A stretch of DNA of 64,000 nucleotides, taken from assembly GCF_000260435.1 (NCBI RefSeq), contig NZ_BACQ01000007.1:51310-115309 (forward strand). The letters are read 5' to 3'. This DNA comes from Lacticaseibacillus zeae DSM 20178 = KCTC 3804 (lineage in GTDB: Bacteria; Bacillota; Bacilli; Lactobacillales; Lactobacillaceae). This document shows positions 16,307 to 26,095 of the stretch, in pieces. The notes beneath the pieces are model-generated. The model was not told the origin of the DNA, made no database searches, and saw only the letters and a program-made list of their open reading frames with translations. Position numbers and translations under genes: made by a program. How positions within the stretch are numbered: position 1 is the stretch's first letter; every line of letters starts with the position of its first letter.

Positions 16307-16384
16307 CTGCGCTGATCTTTAACGATTATCATCCAGACCCTGACGCTCGGTTCTCCCAACCATGCCGGCATTCCGATAACTGTT

Positions 16385-16393
16385 TGCTATAAT
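16385..16393 (+). promoter_or_regulatory. Extended -10 promoter of coaBC
   Basis: TGCTATAAT, an extended consensus -10, lies 35 bases before the coaBC start. The -35 region is poor, which is normal for extended -10 promoters. Between the end of copy B and this site I see nothing else. Confidence 0.65.
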
Positions 16394-16427
16394 GAACCTA
16401 AGAATACAGAAGTAAAAGGGGTGCCTC

Positions 16428-17628
16428 ATGAAGAAGCAACAGATAGCCCTGTTTGTCACTGGCGGCATTGCTGCTTACAAAACGCCGTTGCTGGTCCGGG
16501 CGTTAGTAAAAGCAGGCCATGATGTGCGCGTTGCAATGACAACAAGTGCTGAAAAGTTTGTCACGCCGGAAACGCTTGCGATTGTTAGCAAGCACGCCGT
16601 TTTGACGGATGGACATGGAATTTGACCATCCCGAACATGTTGCCCACGTAGCTTTGGCTCATTGGGCTGACTTAGGCGTTATTGTGCCAGCCACGGCCAA
16701 CACCTTGGCAAAACTGGCGGCAGGGATGGCCGATAACGTTGTGACGACAACCTTATTAGCGATGGCCGCTCCCAAGCTCATGGTGCCGGCTATGAATGAT
16801 CAAATGTGGCAAAATCCGCAAACACAACACAATATAACCAAGCTAACCGAGCAGCAAGGGTATCTTTTACTGCCACCGGCAACCGGTCAGTTAGCAGAAG
16901 GCTATGTCGGCGTTGGCAGAATGCCAGAGCCAGACCAGATTGCCCTTTACATCGAAAGTCTTGATGAACCGCTGCTAAAAGGTCGGCATATTATCGTGTC
17001 AGCCGGGGGCACCAAGGAACGGTTGGATCCGGTACGTTTTTTAACCAATGATTCATCTGGCAAAATGGGTACCGCTATTGCCAATGCAGCGGCTGGTGCC
17101 GGGGCTACTGTCACGCTGGTCACAACGAAGCAATTGCCAGTTGTTCCTGGCGTGACGGTTAAACCGGTGACAAGCGCTCAGTCGATGGCAGATGCCATTA
17201 TGATTGAGTTTGAAGAGGCCGATGCTGTGGTGATGGCGGCAGCGGTGGCGGATTACCGGGCACCGACCATTAGTGACCATAAATTGAAAAAGGCTGACGC
17301 CAATAGCGGCTTAACATTGACCTTGGTTCAGAATCCGGATATTCTGGCGACGTTAGGCCAAAAGAAAACCCATCAGTTAGTGATTGGATTTGCCGCCGAA
17401 ACCAATGACTTATTGGCCAATGCTCAAGTAAAACTAACTAAGAAAAAAGTAGATATGATCGTTGCCAATGCGGTTGATGCAACGCACGGGTTCAATGCCG
17501 ATACGGATGCTGTGACTTTATTGCGGCCTAACCAGCCGCCAGTGACATTACCGGAGATGCCCAAGCAACAAGTGGCCGTCGTACTGATCAAACAGTTAGC
17601 AACGATGTTACCGAAACAAAAGGGGTGA
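16428..17628 (+). pseudogene. coaBC: Phosphopantothenoylcysteine decarboxylase/synthetase, frameshifted
   Basis: Two overlapping frames together make one CoaBC protein, which turns phosphopantothenate plus cysteine into phosphopantetheine. The first frame gives residues 1-61 (KKQQIALFVTGGIAAYKTPL) and runs into TGA at 16623. The second continues FDHPEHVAHVALAHWADL, with the active-site His, then PAMNDQMW, then the CoaB domain from about 16980 (VSAGGTKERLDPVRFLTNDS). Dropping one G of the GG at 16617-16618 restores ...TDGHEFDHPEH..., so this is a one-base insertion or a sequencing error. CoaBC is needed for coenzyme A, so a real null would be surprising. The break is inside the CoaC domain, not at the CoaC/CoaB boundary where streptococcal genes are split. 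Confidence 0.88.
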
Positions 17629-17632
17629 GCGC

Positions 17633-20050
17633 TTGGCAACGATTGCCAAAGTGATTGTGGATGTTCCGACCATGCAAACTGATCGGCCGTTTGATTATCT
17701 AGTGCCACCACGTTTGGATGGCGCACTTCAAGCAGGCATGCGCGTTTGGGTGCAATTTGGCAAAGGCGATCGCAAAGTCAGCGGCATGGTTGTGGCCATT
17801 GCCAATCAAAGTCAATATGATGGTGAGCTTAAGCCACTCTTAGACGTACTTGATCCGACGCCGGTGCTTAATCATGAAATGCTAGGATTGTCCAAATGGC
17901 TAGCGGAAACCACCTATTCATTTTGGATTGCCTGCATGCAAACGATGCTGCCAACGATGCTGAAAATCGATGCCGTCAAGGTAGCCGAGCCGCTTGGGTT
18001 GTCGGCTGATGAGCGCACGCGGTATTTCGGTCAAGCAGATAGCGTTGCCATGAATACATTAAGTGACGAGCAACAGATTGCGCTGATGAAGTTGGCCCAA
18101 GCCGGCAAAGTGGCGATTTCTTACATCAAAAAAGATCGTGCGCGCGTCAAAAAGGTCTTTTATCTTGTGCCGCAATTGTCACCTGAGCAGGCTGAGGAGC
18201 AAAAAAATCAGGTACGCAAAAACGCCATCAAACAGCTGGAACTGCTTTCCTTCATCAAAACCTGGTCTGCGGAACATCAGCGCCCCTTGTTAACGGAAGT
18301 GGAACATCGCCATCACCTGACAAAGGCGGTTATTAATCAGGCAGTGGCAAAAGGCTGGCTGAAACTAGAGGCGCACGAAACCTACCGTGATCCTTATCCG
18401 CAACTTCAGCATCAACCGTTGACGCAACCACTGCCGCTCATAGACGAGCAGGAGGCAGTGGTCAAAACCATTAACGCGGCCGTTAAAGCTAAAGAACCTA
18501 AGACATTCTTGTTGGAAGGCGTCACCGGCTCCGGCAAAACCGAAGTGTATCTTCAGGTGATTGCCCAAGTGCTAGCGGCTGGGCAGACAGCCTTGATGCT
18601 GGTGCCCGAAATTGCCCTCACGCCACAGATGGTGGATCGCGTCAAAGGCCGGTTTGGCATGCATGTAGCGGTGATGCACTCAGGCTTGTCAGATGGTGAA
18701 AAGTACGATGAATGGCGGCGAATTGCCCGCGGCGAAGCTCAGGTGGTCGTCGGCGCCCGCTCTGCTGCTTTTGCGCCGTTGAAGCATATTGGTGTCTTCA
18801 TCATGGATGAGGAGCATGAAACCAGTTATAAGCAAGACTCAGCGCCGCGTTACCATGCGCGTGATGTTTTGTTAAAGCGGGCGCAGATTCATCATGCACC
18901 GGTGGTTTTAGGCTCAGCGACGCCGTCATTGGAATCCCGCGCCCGGGCAGAGAAAGGCGTCTATACGCTTTTGCGGTTGCCACACCGAATCAATGATCAA
19001 CCATTACCACCGGTTCACATTGTGGATATGCGCGAAAGCTTTGCGCAAGGTGGACAAGAAGACTTTTCCGCGCCGCTGTTGGACGCTTTGAAGTTACGAC
19101 TTCAGCGCCATGAGCAAAGTGTTTTGTTGCTGAATCGTCGTGGTTATTCAAGCTTTGTGATGTGTCGGGACTGCGGTTATGTCGCAAAGTGCCCTAACTG
19201 CGACATCAGCCTCACGTTACACATGGACACACACACGTTGAAGTGTCATTATTGCGGCCATGAAGAAGCCATTCCGCACCGCTGCCCGCAGTGTGGTTCG
19301 GATAAAATCCGTTACTTCGGCACCGGTACGCAAAAAGTGGAAGCTCAATTGCAAAAATTGCTGCCAGATGCACGGATTTTGCGTATGGATGTCGATACCA
19401 CGCGGCGCAAAGGCGGTCATGCGCGGATTTTGAATGCTTTTGGGGCCCACCAGGCAGATATTTTGTTAGGCACCCAAATGATTGCCAAAGGATTGGATTT
19501 TCCCGACGTGACACTGGTTGGCGTGATTAATGCCGACACAGCGCTAGGTTTGCCGGATTTTCGAGCAAGTGAGAAGACTTTTCAGTTGTTGACGCAGGTC
19601 AGTGGCCGTGCCGGGCGCGCTGATAAGCCCGGTGAAGTATTTGTGCAGACCTTTAACCCGGATCATTACGCCATTCAATATGCCAAGCGTCAGGATTACG
19701 AAGGCTTCTTTCGGCAGGAAATGGCGGTTCGTCATCAGGGCAATTATCCGCCGTACTTCTTTTCGACTAAGATCGGTGTCAGTCATGTCGATGAAACCCA
19801 AGCTGCTAAAGCCATTTTTTCGCTGGCAAAGGAGCTGCATGATCGGTTATCCGATTCGGTGATCATGCTGGGTCCGACGCCCGGACCGATTGCCCGTTTG
19901 AAAAATCGCTATATTTATCAGATCGTTTTAAAATACAAGCATGAGCCGACGTTGGCTGAAACATTGCAACACATTCTTGAAGAAACCCAACAAAGCAGTC
20001 GTCAAGGCTTTCAGGTGACGATTGATCCCGAACCACTTTCATTTGTGTAA
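17633..20050 (+). CDS. priA: Primosomal replication restart helicase PriA
   Basis: An 805-residue superfamily 2 helicase that reloads the replisome at stalled forks. An N-terminal DNA-binding domain precedes Walker A GVTGSGKTEVY and the DEEH box MDEEHETSYKQ. Eight zinc-binding cysteines follow in CRDCGYVAKCPNCD and CHYCG/CPQCG. The helicase C-terminal motifs include GTQMIAKGLDFPDVTLVG and SGRAGRADKPG. The start is a TTG at 17633 behind AGGGGTGAG, four bases after coaBC. Confidence 0.97.
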   Translation: MATIAKVIVDVPTMQTDRPFDYLVPPRLDGALQAGMRVWVQFGKGDRKVSGMVVAIANQSQYDGELKPLLDVLDPTPVLNHEMLGLSKWLAETTYSFWIACMQTMLPTMLKIDAVKVAEPLGLSADERTRYFGQADSVAMNTLSDEQQIALMKLAQAGKVAISYIKKDRARVKKVFYLVPQLSPEQAEEQKNQVRKNAIKQLELLSFIKTWSAEHQRPLLTEVEHRHHLTKAVINQAVAKGWLKLEAHETYRDPYPQLQHQPLTQPLPLIDEQEAVVKTINAAVKAKEPKTFLLEGVTGSGKTEVYLQVIAQVLAAGQTALMLVPEIALTPQMVDRVKGRFGMHVAVMHSGLSDGEKYDEWRRIARGEAQVVVGARSAAFAPLKHIGVFIMDEEHETSYKQDSAPRYHARDVLLKRAQIHHAPVVLGSATPSLESRARAEKGVYTLLRLPHRINDQPLPPVHIVDMRESFAQGGQEDFSAPLLDALKLRLQRHEQSVLLLNRRGYSSFVMCRDCGYVAKCPNCDISLTLHMDTHTLKCHYCGHEEAIPHRCPQCGSDKIRYFGTGTQKVEAQLQKLLPDARILRMDVDTTRRKGGHARILNAFGAHQADILLGTQMIAKGLDFPDVTLVGVINADTALGLPDFRASEKTFQLLTQVSGRAGRADKPGEVFVQTFNPDHYAIQYAKRQDYEGFFRQEMAVRHQGNYPPYFFSTKIGVSHVDETQAAKAIFSLAKELHDRLSDSVIMLGPTPGPIARLKNRYIYQIVLKYKHEPTLAETLQHILEETQQSSRQGFQVTIDPEPLSFV

Positions 20051-20108
20051 AAAAACAACAACCGATTCGTTAGTATCTTGTTAACGAACTTAAGGTTTGG
20101 AGGAAAAT

Positions 20109-21065
20109 ATGACTTCAGTAATTTTCTTAGGCACCCCCGATTTTGCGGTACCCATTCTAGAAGGTCTGATTGACCAAAACTATAATGTTGTGGCGGTCAT
20201 GACCCAGCCGGATCGAAAAGTCGGCCGTAAGCAGAAGGTGGCCGCCAGTCCGGTTAAGCAGGCTGCCGTCGCCCATGACATCCCGGTATTGCAACCGGAA
20301 AAACTTAGCGGCAGTCCCGAATTAGCTAAGGCCATTGCTTTGGCGCCTGATTTAATCGTGACGGCAGCTTATGGGCAATTTTTGCCGACCAAGTTTTTGC
20401 AGGCGGCTCAAATCGCGGCAGTCAATGTTCACGGTTCCTTGTTGCCAAAATATCGCGGCGGCGCGCCGATTCAATACAGCATTATCAACGGTGATACCGA
20501 AACCGGCGTGACGATTATTGAAATGGTGAAAAAAATGGATGCCGGCGACATGTTTGCCCAAGCTAAGTTACCGATAACCCGCCAAGATGATACCGGCACC
20601 GTTTTTGCTAAGCTGTCGTTGTTGGGCCGCGATTTGTTGTTGGCAACACTGCCGAAGATTATTGACAACACAGCAACCCGCACCCCGCAGGATCCGGAAA
20701 AAGTGACGTTTGCGCCAACGATTACCAAAGAACAGGAACATCTCAACATTCACTTACCGGCGCAGGCCTTGGATCAGTGGGTGCGTGCGCTTCGGCCTGA
20801 TGTGGGCGGCTATGTTTACATGAATGGCCAGCGAACGAAACTGTGGGCAGTGACGCCATTGGCCGAAAAAACGGATTTGCCTGCTGGCAGTGTCGTAGAA
20901 CGCAGCAAGCATCAATTGGTGGTGGCGGCTGGAGATCAGACCACTTTTCAAATTGACGAATTGCAGCCGGCCGGTAAAGGTAAACAACATATTGCCGATT
21001 ATCTAAATGGTCCTGGCCGTGATTTGACAGTCGGACAGCAGGTGATTACCGATGAAGCCAAATAA
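20109..21065 (+). CDS. fmt: Methionyl-tRNA formyltransferase
   Basis: A 318-residue enzyme that formylates initiator Met-tRNA using 10-formyl-tetrahydrofolate. N-terminal catalytic domain: IFLGTPDFAVPILEGL, then VNVHGSLLPKYRGGAPIQY with the catalytic Asn and His, then GDTETGVTIIEM. The catalytic Asp is in MDAGDM. The C-terminal OB-like domain binds tRNA. GGAGG at 20099-20103 sets the ATG at 20109. No def gene is next to it, unlike in Bacillus. It overlaps rsmB by 14 bases. Confidence 0.97.
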   Translation: MTSVIFLGTPDFAVPILEGLIDQNYNVVAVMTQPDRKVGRKQKVAASPVKQAAVAHDIPVLQPEKLSGSPELAKAIALAPDLIVTAAYGQFLPTKFLQAAQIAAVNVHGSLLPKYRGGAPIQYSIINGDTETGVTIIEMVKKMDAGDMFAQAKLPITRQDDTGTVFAKLSLLGRDLLLATLPKIIDNTATRTPQDPEKVTFAPTITKEQEHLNIHLPAQALDQWVRALRPDVGGYVYMNGQRTKLWAVTPLAEKTDLPAGSVVERSKHQLVVAAGDQTTFQIDELQPAGKGKQHIADYLNGPGRDLTVGQQVITDEAK

Positions 21066-22392
21066 TCCGCGATTGCTGGCAGTCCAGACGTTGACCCGCG
21101 TTGTGGGCAAAGGCGGTTACTCCAATCTGACCCTTGACCACATCATCACTAAGTATCGGCTTGATAGTCGGGACGCTGGTTTGTTGACCAACATTGTCTA
21201 TGGGGTGATTCAGCATCAATTAACCTTAGACTACTTGTTGAAGCCGTTCGTCAAAAATCGCCAGCTGGATCCCTGGGTTCGGTGTTTGCTGCAAACTGCT
21301 GTCTATCAACTACAGTATTTAGACAAAGTGCCGGCGCGGGCAGTTTTTTTTGACAGCACCGAAATCGCCAAACAACTGGGCCATCAAGGCATTGCCAAGT
21401 TTGTGACCGGGGTGTTGCGCCAAGCACAGCGCACCGGCTTCCCGGATCCCGCGACCATTCCCGATCCGCTCGAACGACTTGCAGTCACCAGCAGCACGCC
21501 GCTTTGGCTTGTCAAGAAGCTGCAGGAACAGTTGGGTGCCACCAAAACCGCCAGTATCCTGGCAGCAATCAACCAGCCTGCGCATGCTTCAATTCGCGTC
21601 AATACCACCAAAACAACGCCAGATGCTTTACTGAAAATCTTACAGCCAAGCTTTCCTGAACTACGAGAAAGTCCGCTAACCCCGATCGGCTTGATTGCGC
21701 CTGGGGGACATTTAGCAGGCACACCCGAATTTGCTGCAGGGGATTATACGATGCAGGATGAAAGTTCGATGTTGGTGGCGCCGAGTTTGGATATTCAGCC
21801 AGGGGATGCGGTGTTGGATGCATGTGCGGCTCCCGGTGGAAAAACAACCCACATTGCCCAGTATCTTGATCCTGACCAAGGCGGGCACGTTACAGCCCTG
21901 GACCTTCATGCCAATAAAATTCGGCTGATTCAGCAAAATGCCAACCGCCTCGGATTAGTCGATCGGGTTTCTGCGCGGATGTTGGATGCCCGTCAAGTTG
22001 ATGCCACTTTTGCACCTGAATCGTTTGACAAGATTTTAGTCGATGCACCTTGCTCCGGGTTGGGACTGATTCGCCGGAAACCGGAAATCAAGTACACCAA
22101 ACAGGCTGATGATCCGCGCCATTTACAACAGATTCAGTTGGCGATTCTTAATAGCGTGGCGCCCACATTAAAAATCGGTGGCCGCCTGACGTATAGTACA
22201 TGTACAATGGTGAAAGAGGAGAATCAGGATGTTGTCGCGCAATTTTTGGCTGATCATCCTGAATTTGAACAGGTGCCGGTTTTGTCGCTCAAGCCATTAA
22301 CCAAGGCGCATGGAGCACCGGCACTGCAACTATTTCCAGACGATTATGATACCGACGGCTTTTTCATTGCCAGTATGATTCGCCGTAAATGA
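21052..22392 (+). CDS. rsmB: 16S rRNA (cytosine-967-C5)-methyltransferase
   Basis: A 446-residue protein. An N-terminal NusB-like RNA-binding domain (about residues 1-140) is fused to an RsmB methyltransferase domain. The SAM motif is DACAAPGGKTTHIAQ. The two catalytic cysteines appear in VDAPCSGLGLIRRKPE and in STCTMVKEEN. Length is normal for the family. It is translationally coupled to fmt and 9 bases before stp. Confidence 0.95.
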   Translation: MKPNNPRLLAVQTLTRVVGKGGYSNLTLDHIITKYRLDSRDAGLLTNIVYGVIQHQLTLDYLLKPFVKNRQLDPWVRCLLQTAVYQLQYLDKVPARAVFFDSTEIAKQLGHQGIAKFVTGVLRQAQRTGFPDPATIPDPLERLAVTSSTPLWLVKKLQEQLGATKTASILAAINQPAHASIRVNTTKTTPDALLKILQPSFPELRESPLTPIGLIAPGGHLAGTPEFAAGDYTMQDESSMLVAPSLDIQPGDAVLDACAAPGGKTTHIAQYLDPDQGGHVTALDLHANKIRLIQQNANRLGLVDRVSARMLDARQVDATFAPESFDKILVDAPCSGLGLIRRKPEIKYTKQADDPRHLQQIQLAILNSVAPTLKIGGRLTYSTCTMVKEENQDVVAQFLADHPEFEQVPVLSLKPLTKAHGAPALQLFPDDYDTDGFFIASMIRRK

Positions 22393-22401
22393 GGGGTATG
22401 T

Positions 22402-23145
22402 ATGGAGTTTGCTTATCGCACGGACATCGGTCGGCGGCGACCAAATAATCAGGATTATGTCGGCATTTTCAAGAATAAATCCGACGCTACGTTTGCCTTA
22501 GTGGCTGATGGGATGGGTGGCCACCGCGGCGGCGATGTTGCCAGTGAAATGGCGGTCTCGCATCTTGGCTATGCGTTTGAAAAGACCGATACGGCGGAAA
22601 TCGAGTCAATCGTGCGTTGGCTTATTTTTGAGTTGCAACAAGAAAATGACATGATTTTACAAAAAGCCAAGCAATACACTGATCTGTCCGGCATGGGAAC
22701 AACCGTGGTGTCGGTCATTATCAGCGGCTCACGGTTTGTCGTGGCCAATATCGGCGATTCGCGCGGGTACCTTTATCGTAACGGGCACCTGATTCAGATT
22801 ACTGAGGATCATAGCTTGGTCAACGAGTTGGTGAAACATGGCGAACTGACGCCTGAAGAGGCCAAACGTTTCCCTCAACGTAATGTAATTACCCGTTCTT
22901 TAGGAGTCAGCAGCGATGTTGACGCTAACGTGACGATTTACGACATGGAATATGATGACTATCTGCTGCTCTGTTCAGATGGCCTGACCAACATGGTTGA
23001 CAACGAAAGCATTGCGGCGGTTTTACGCGAGGATATGCCAATTGGCAGCAAGGCCCAGGAATTGATTCTTCAAGCCAACGCAGCTGGTGGCCCTGACAAT
23101 ATTAGCGCCTTGATCATTCATCAGGATCGGAGGGAACCGTCATGA
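22402..23145 (+). CDS. stp: PP2C-family serine/threonine phosphatase
   Basis: A 247-residue metal-dependent phosphatase. The Asp metal ligands are in ADGMGGHRGGD, GDSRGYLYRN, SDGLTNMV and GPDNIS, the complete PP2C set. Other hallmarks are RTDIGRRRPNNQDY at the N-terminus and GMGTTVV in the middle. It reverses phosphorylation by the kinase encoded next, which it overlaps by four bases (ATGA). The pair is conserved across Firmicutes and controls cell-wall growth and division targets. Confidence 0.97.
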   Translation: MEFAYRTDIGRRRPNNQDYVGIFKNKSDATFALVADGMGGHRGGDVASEMAVSHLGYAFEKTDTAEIESIVRWLIFELQQENDMILQKAKQYTDLSGMGTTVVSVIISGSRFVVANIGDSRGYLYRNGHLIQITEDHSLVNELVKHGELTPEEAKRFPQRNVITRSLGVSSDVDANVTIYDMEYDDYLLLCSDGLTNMVDNESIAAVLREDMPIGSKAQELILQANAAGGPDNISALIIHQDRREPS

Positions 23146-25133
23146 TCGAGCCGGGGACGATTTTAAATGAACGCTATAAGCTCATCAAAACATTAGGCGA
23201 AGGCGGCATGGCCAACGTCTATTTAGCACGCGATCTCATCCTCGATCGTGACGTTGCGGTCAAGGTTTTGCGCCTTGATCTACAAAACGATCCCGACACG
23301 GTTCGGCGATTCCAACGTGAAGCCATGGCGACCAGCGAGCTAGTACATCCCAATATCGTGTCGATTTACGACGTCGGGGAAAGTCATGGCCAGCAGTTTT
23401 TGGTGATGGAGTATGTTAAAGGCTCTGATTTAAAACATTATATCGTTGAGCATTTTCCGATTCCTTATCAGCGCGTTGTCGATATGATGGAAGAAATTCT
23501 GTCCGCCGTTCAAACGGCCCATGATCACAATATTATTCACCGCGATTTAAAACCACAGAACATTTTGATTGATGCAAACGGACATGCCAAAATTACTGAC
23601 TTCGGAATTGCGGTCGCGCTATCGGAAAATTCCATGACGATGACCAATTCGTTGTTGGGATCGGTTCATTATCTTTCTCCAGAGCAGGCTCGGGGGAGTA
23701 TGCCGACGCGGCAAAGCGACATTTATGCGCTCGGGATCATTCTTTTTGAAATGTTGACGGGTTCGGTTCCGTTTGAAGGCGATTCGGCAGTCTCGATTGC
23801 GTTGAAACATTTTCAAGAAGAGGTTCCTTCCGTTCGGGCATTTGATCCCCATATTCCGCAAGCCCTCGAAAATGTTGTCTTCAAGGCAACTGCCAAGAAT
23901 CCCGCCAATCGATACACCAGTGCAGAGGCCATGGCAAGTGATTTGAACACGGCCTTGAGTCCTGCCCGAGCGCATGAAGCCAAGTACGTGATTCCTAAGG
24001 ACGATTTGGATGAAACGCGAGTTGTGCCGATCGTTCCTAATGGCCCAACTCCGCCGCACAATTCTGATGGCGGGGCGGATCAGCCCGCTAGTCAAGCTGC
24101 TCCTGAGAACCGGCCTAAAAAGAAGCGCCGCCGCTGGCTTATTGTTGCCATCAGTGCAGCCGTGGTTCTTTTGCTACTGATCGGGATCGGGGTTGTGACG
24201 GCCAATCAAAAAGCAGATGTAGCTGTACCTGATTTGCGCGGCATGACAACTGCCCAGGCCAAGACAGCGCTAAAAAGTGCGCGGTTGAAGGTCGGAAAGT
24301 ATCGCTATGCTTACTCAACCAAGGTGGATAAGGATTTAGTCATCGATTCTGATCCGAAACGGCAAGTCAGCGTGAAAGAGTCGTCGAGCGTCAACCTGAT
24401 TTTAAGTCGCGGACAACCGCGGATCACGCTGGATAATTATGTCGGGCAAGATTACAGCGATGCCAAGTCTGACCTGCAAAAACGGGGCGTGACTGTGAAA
24501 GAGAAGCTGATTAAAACAAACGAAGCGTCTGCAGGCAAGATTCTGTCTCAAAGTATCAAAGCCGGGAAAAAAGTGATTGCCAGCAAGACAACCATCACGT
24601 TTGAAGTTGCCGAGCCGGTTAAAGTCAAGAAGGTCAACACGTCGTTTGCGTTGCGTGACCTTACCGGATATACAGAAAAGAGTTTACGTGACTATGCTAA
24701 TGAGGTCGGTTTAAAGATTGTCATCAGTCAAGCTTATTCCGACACGGTCGATACTGGCATGGTGATTAGTCAGAACCCGGCTGCAGGGACACAGGTTCAA
24801 TCCGGAGCCACCGTGAATGTCACCATTTCCCAAGGTGCAGACCCTGATGAAGTCAAAACCGTTTCAAAAACTATTTCGATTCCGTACCAGGCACCATCTG
24901 CTGCTTCCGGTAGCGCGAGTGCCAGCGCAAGCAGCAGTGGCGTGACACCAAATGGCATTCAGGTCTTTATTGGTGATAAGACACACAATATCAGTGACAT
25001 CAATAAAACATTCAATATCACGGCAGATGACCAAGTCACGATTACGTTGCAAGTTAGCAAGAAGTATCCCGGCAGCTACCGCGTTGTGCGGGATGGCACA
25101 GTGATTGCGCAGGAGGCAAATATTACCCAATGA
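23142..25133 (+). CDS. stkP: PASTA-domain serine/threonine kinase (PrkC/StkP type)
   Basis: A 663-residue membrane kinase. The cytoplasmic kinase domain (residues 10-275) has the loop GEGGMANVYLARD, HRDLKPQN and DFGIAVALSENSMTMTNSLLGS with phosphorylatable threonines. A basic stretch KKKRRR precedes one membrane segment near residues 332-352. Three PASTA repeats follow (about 361-425, 428-493, 502-567), expected to sense muropeptides or lipid II. After them comes a Ser/Ala-rich linker (AASGSASASASSSG) and a 60-residue extracellular end domain with KTHNISDINKTFNIT, which I do not recognise. The coupled stp precedes it, and rsgA overlaps by four bases. Confidence 0.96.
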   Translation: MIEPGTILNERYKLIKTLGEGGMANVYLARDLILDRDVAVKVLRLDLQNDPDTVRRFQREAMATSELVHPNIVSIYDVGESHGQQFLVMEYVKGSDLKHYIVEHFPIPYQRVVDMMEEILSAVQTAHDHNIIHRDLKPQNILIDANGHAKITDFGIAVALSENSMTMTNSLLGSVHYLSPEQARGSMPTRQSDIYALGIILFEMLTGSVPFEGDSAVSIALKHFQEEVPSVRAFDPHIPQALENVVFKATAKNPANRYTSAEAMASDLNTALSPARAHEAKYVIPKDDLDETRVVPIVPNGPTPPHNSDGGADQPASQAAPENRPKKKRRRWLIVAISAAVVLLLLIGIGVVTANQKADVAVPDLRGMTTAQAKTALKSARLKVGKYRYAYSTKVDKDLVIDSDPKRQVSVKESSSVNLILSRGQPRITLDNYVGQDYSDAKSDLQKRGVTVKEKLIKTNEASAGKILSQSIKAGKKVIASKTTITFEVAEPVKVKKVNTSFALRDLTGYTEKSLRDYANEVGLKIVISQAYSDTVDTGMVISQNPAAGTQVQSGATVNVTISQGADPDEVKTVSKTISIPYQAPSAASGSASASASSSGVTPNGIQVFIGDKTHNISDINKTFNITADDQVTITLQVSKKYPGSYRVVRDGTVIAQEANITQ

Positions 25134-26035
25134 GTGATGAATTAACCGGAAGAATCATTAAACAAATTAGTGGGTACTATGATATTGCGGTCGGTGAGAC
25201 AGTTTATCGCACCCGTGGCCGTGGAAGTCTGCGCAATGATAACATCACGCCGCTGGTTGGGGACTTTGCGGCTTTTCAACCCGGCCACGGGGATGATGAA
25301 GGTTATCTTTTACGGATCCTGCCACGCCAAAATGCGCTGGCCCGTCCGCCAGTCGCTAATGTGGATCAGGCCTTACTGATTACCTCCGCCGTTGAACCGG
25401 ACTTTTCCTTGAATTTATTGGATCGCTTTCTGGTTTATCTCGAAGGTCACGCGATTCATGCCGAGATTTATTTGACCAAAACCGATTTGGCACCTGCCAA
25501 ATTACTGGAAAAGATTCGAACATCATTGACAGGCTACCAAGCGATCGGCTACGCTGTTTTTGCGCCGGAGCATGTTTTTGATCAGGCGGTTTTAAAGCAG
25601 GTTCAGGCTAGCTTTGCGGATAAATTGACGATTTTCACTGGCCAAACGGGGTCAGGAAAATCGACTTTGATCAATCACTTGGTGCCGGGACTGGATTTGG
25701 CGACTGCGTCTATCAGTCGTGCGTTGAACCGCGGGCGACATACGACGCGGACAACAGATTTGTATCCGATCCATGGCGGGCTAGTGGCCGACACCCCGGG
25801 GTTTTCGTCGCTTGGCTTGCTTGATGTAACACTAGATGATTTACGCGACCGATTCCCTGAATTTGTTGCCTTGGCACCTAACTGTAAGTTTCGCGGGTGT
25901 CAACATGTCAGCGAGCCCCACTGTGCAGTCAAGGCAGCTTTGGCCGCTGGCAAGATCATGGCGAGTCGCTATGAAAATTATTTGCAATTTCGCGAAGAAT
26001 TAAGCGGCAAGCGCCCGGTTTATAAGAAAAAGTAA
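25130..26035 (+). CDS. rsgA: Ribosome small-subunit biogenesis GTPase RsgA
   Basis: A 301-residue circularly permuted GTPase that checks late 30S maturation. The N-terminal OB-fold precedes the permuted G motifs: G4 YLTKTDL, then G1 GQTGSGKSTLINHL, then G3 DTPGF. A C-terminal zinc knuckle uses C-x4-C-x4-H-x-x-x-C-type residues in NCKFRGCQHVSEPHCAV. In Firmicutes (CpgA) it is often a substrate of the PASTA kinase, and here it overlaps that gene by four bases. Confidence 0.96.
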   Translation: MSDELTGRIIKQISGYYDIAVGETVYRTRGRGSLRNDNITPLVGDFAAFQPGHGDDEGYLLRILPRQNALARPPVANVDQALLITSAVEPDFSLNLLDRFLVYLEGHAIHAEIYLTKTDLAPAKLLEKIRTSLTGYQAIGYAVFAPEHVFDQAVLKQVQASFADKLTIFTGQTGSGKSTLINHLVPGLDLATASISRALNRGRHTTRTTDLYPIHGGLVADTPGFSSLGLLDVTLDDLRDRFPEFVALAPNCKFRGCQHVSEPHCAVKAALAAGKIMASRYENYLQFREELSGKRPVYKKK

Positions 26036-26047
26036 TCGATCATGCGA

Positions 26048-26081
26048 GGACCGGCTTTTAACCGCGCCAGCTCACGCTCAC
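26048..26081 (-). repeat. Fragment of the intergenic palindromic repeat, next to rpe
   Basis: CCGGCTTTTAACCGCGCCAG followed by CTCACGCTCA reads almost the same as the end of copy 63317-63437. It is therefore a remnant of one arm in minus orientation. It fills nearly all of the short gap between rsgA and the rpe ribosome-binding site. Confidence 0.75.
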
Positions 26082-26095
26082 ACGGAGGGATTCCT

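Noticed and set aside
16600..16630. Programmed frameshift in coaBC
   Set aside because: No slippery heptamer or stimulatory stem is visible, and the family is not known for recoding; insertion or sequencing error is simpler.
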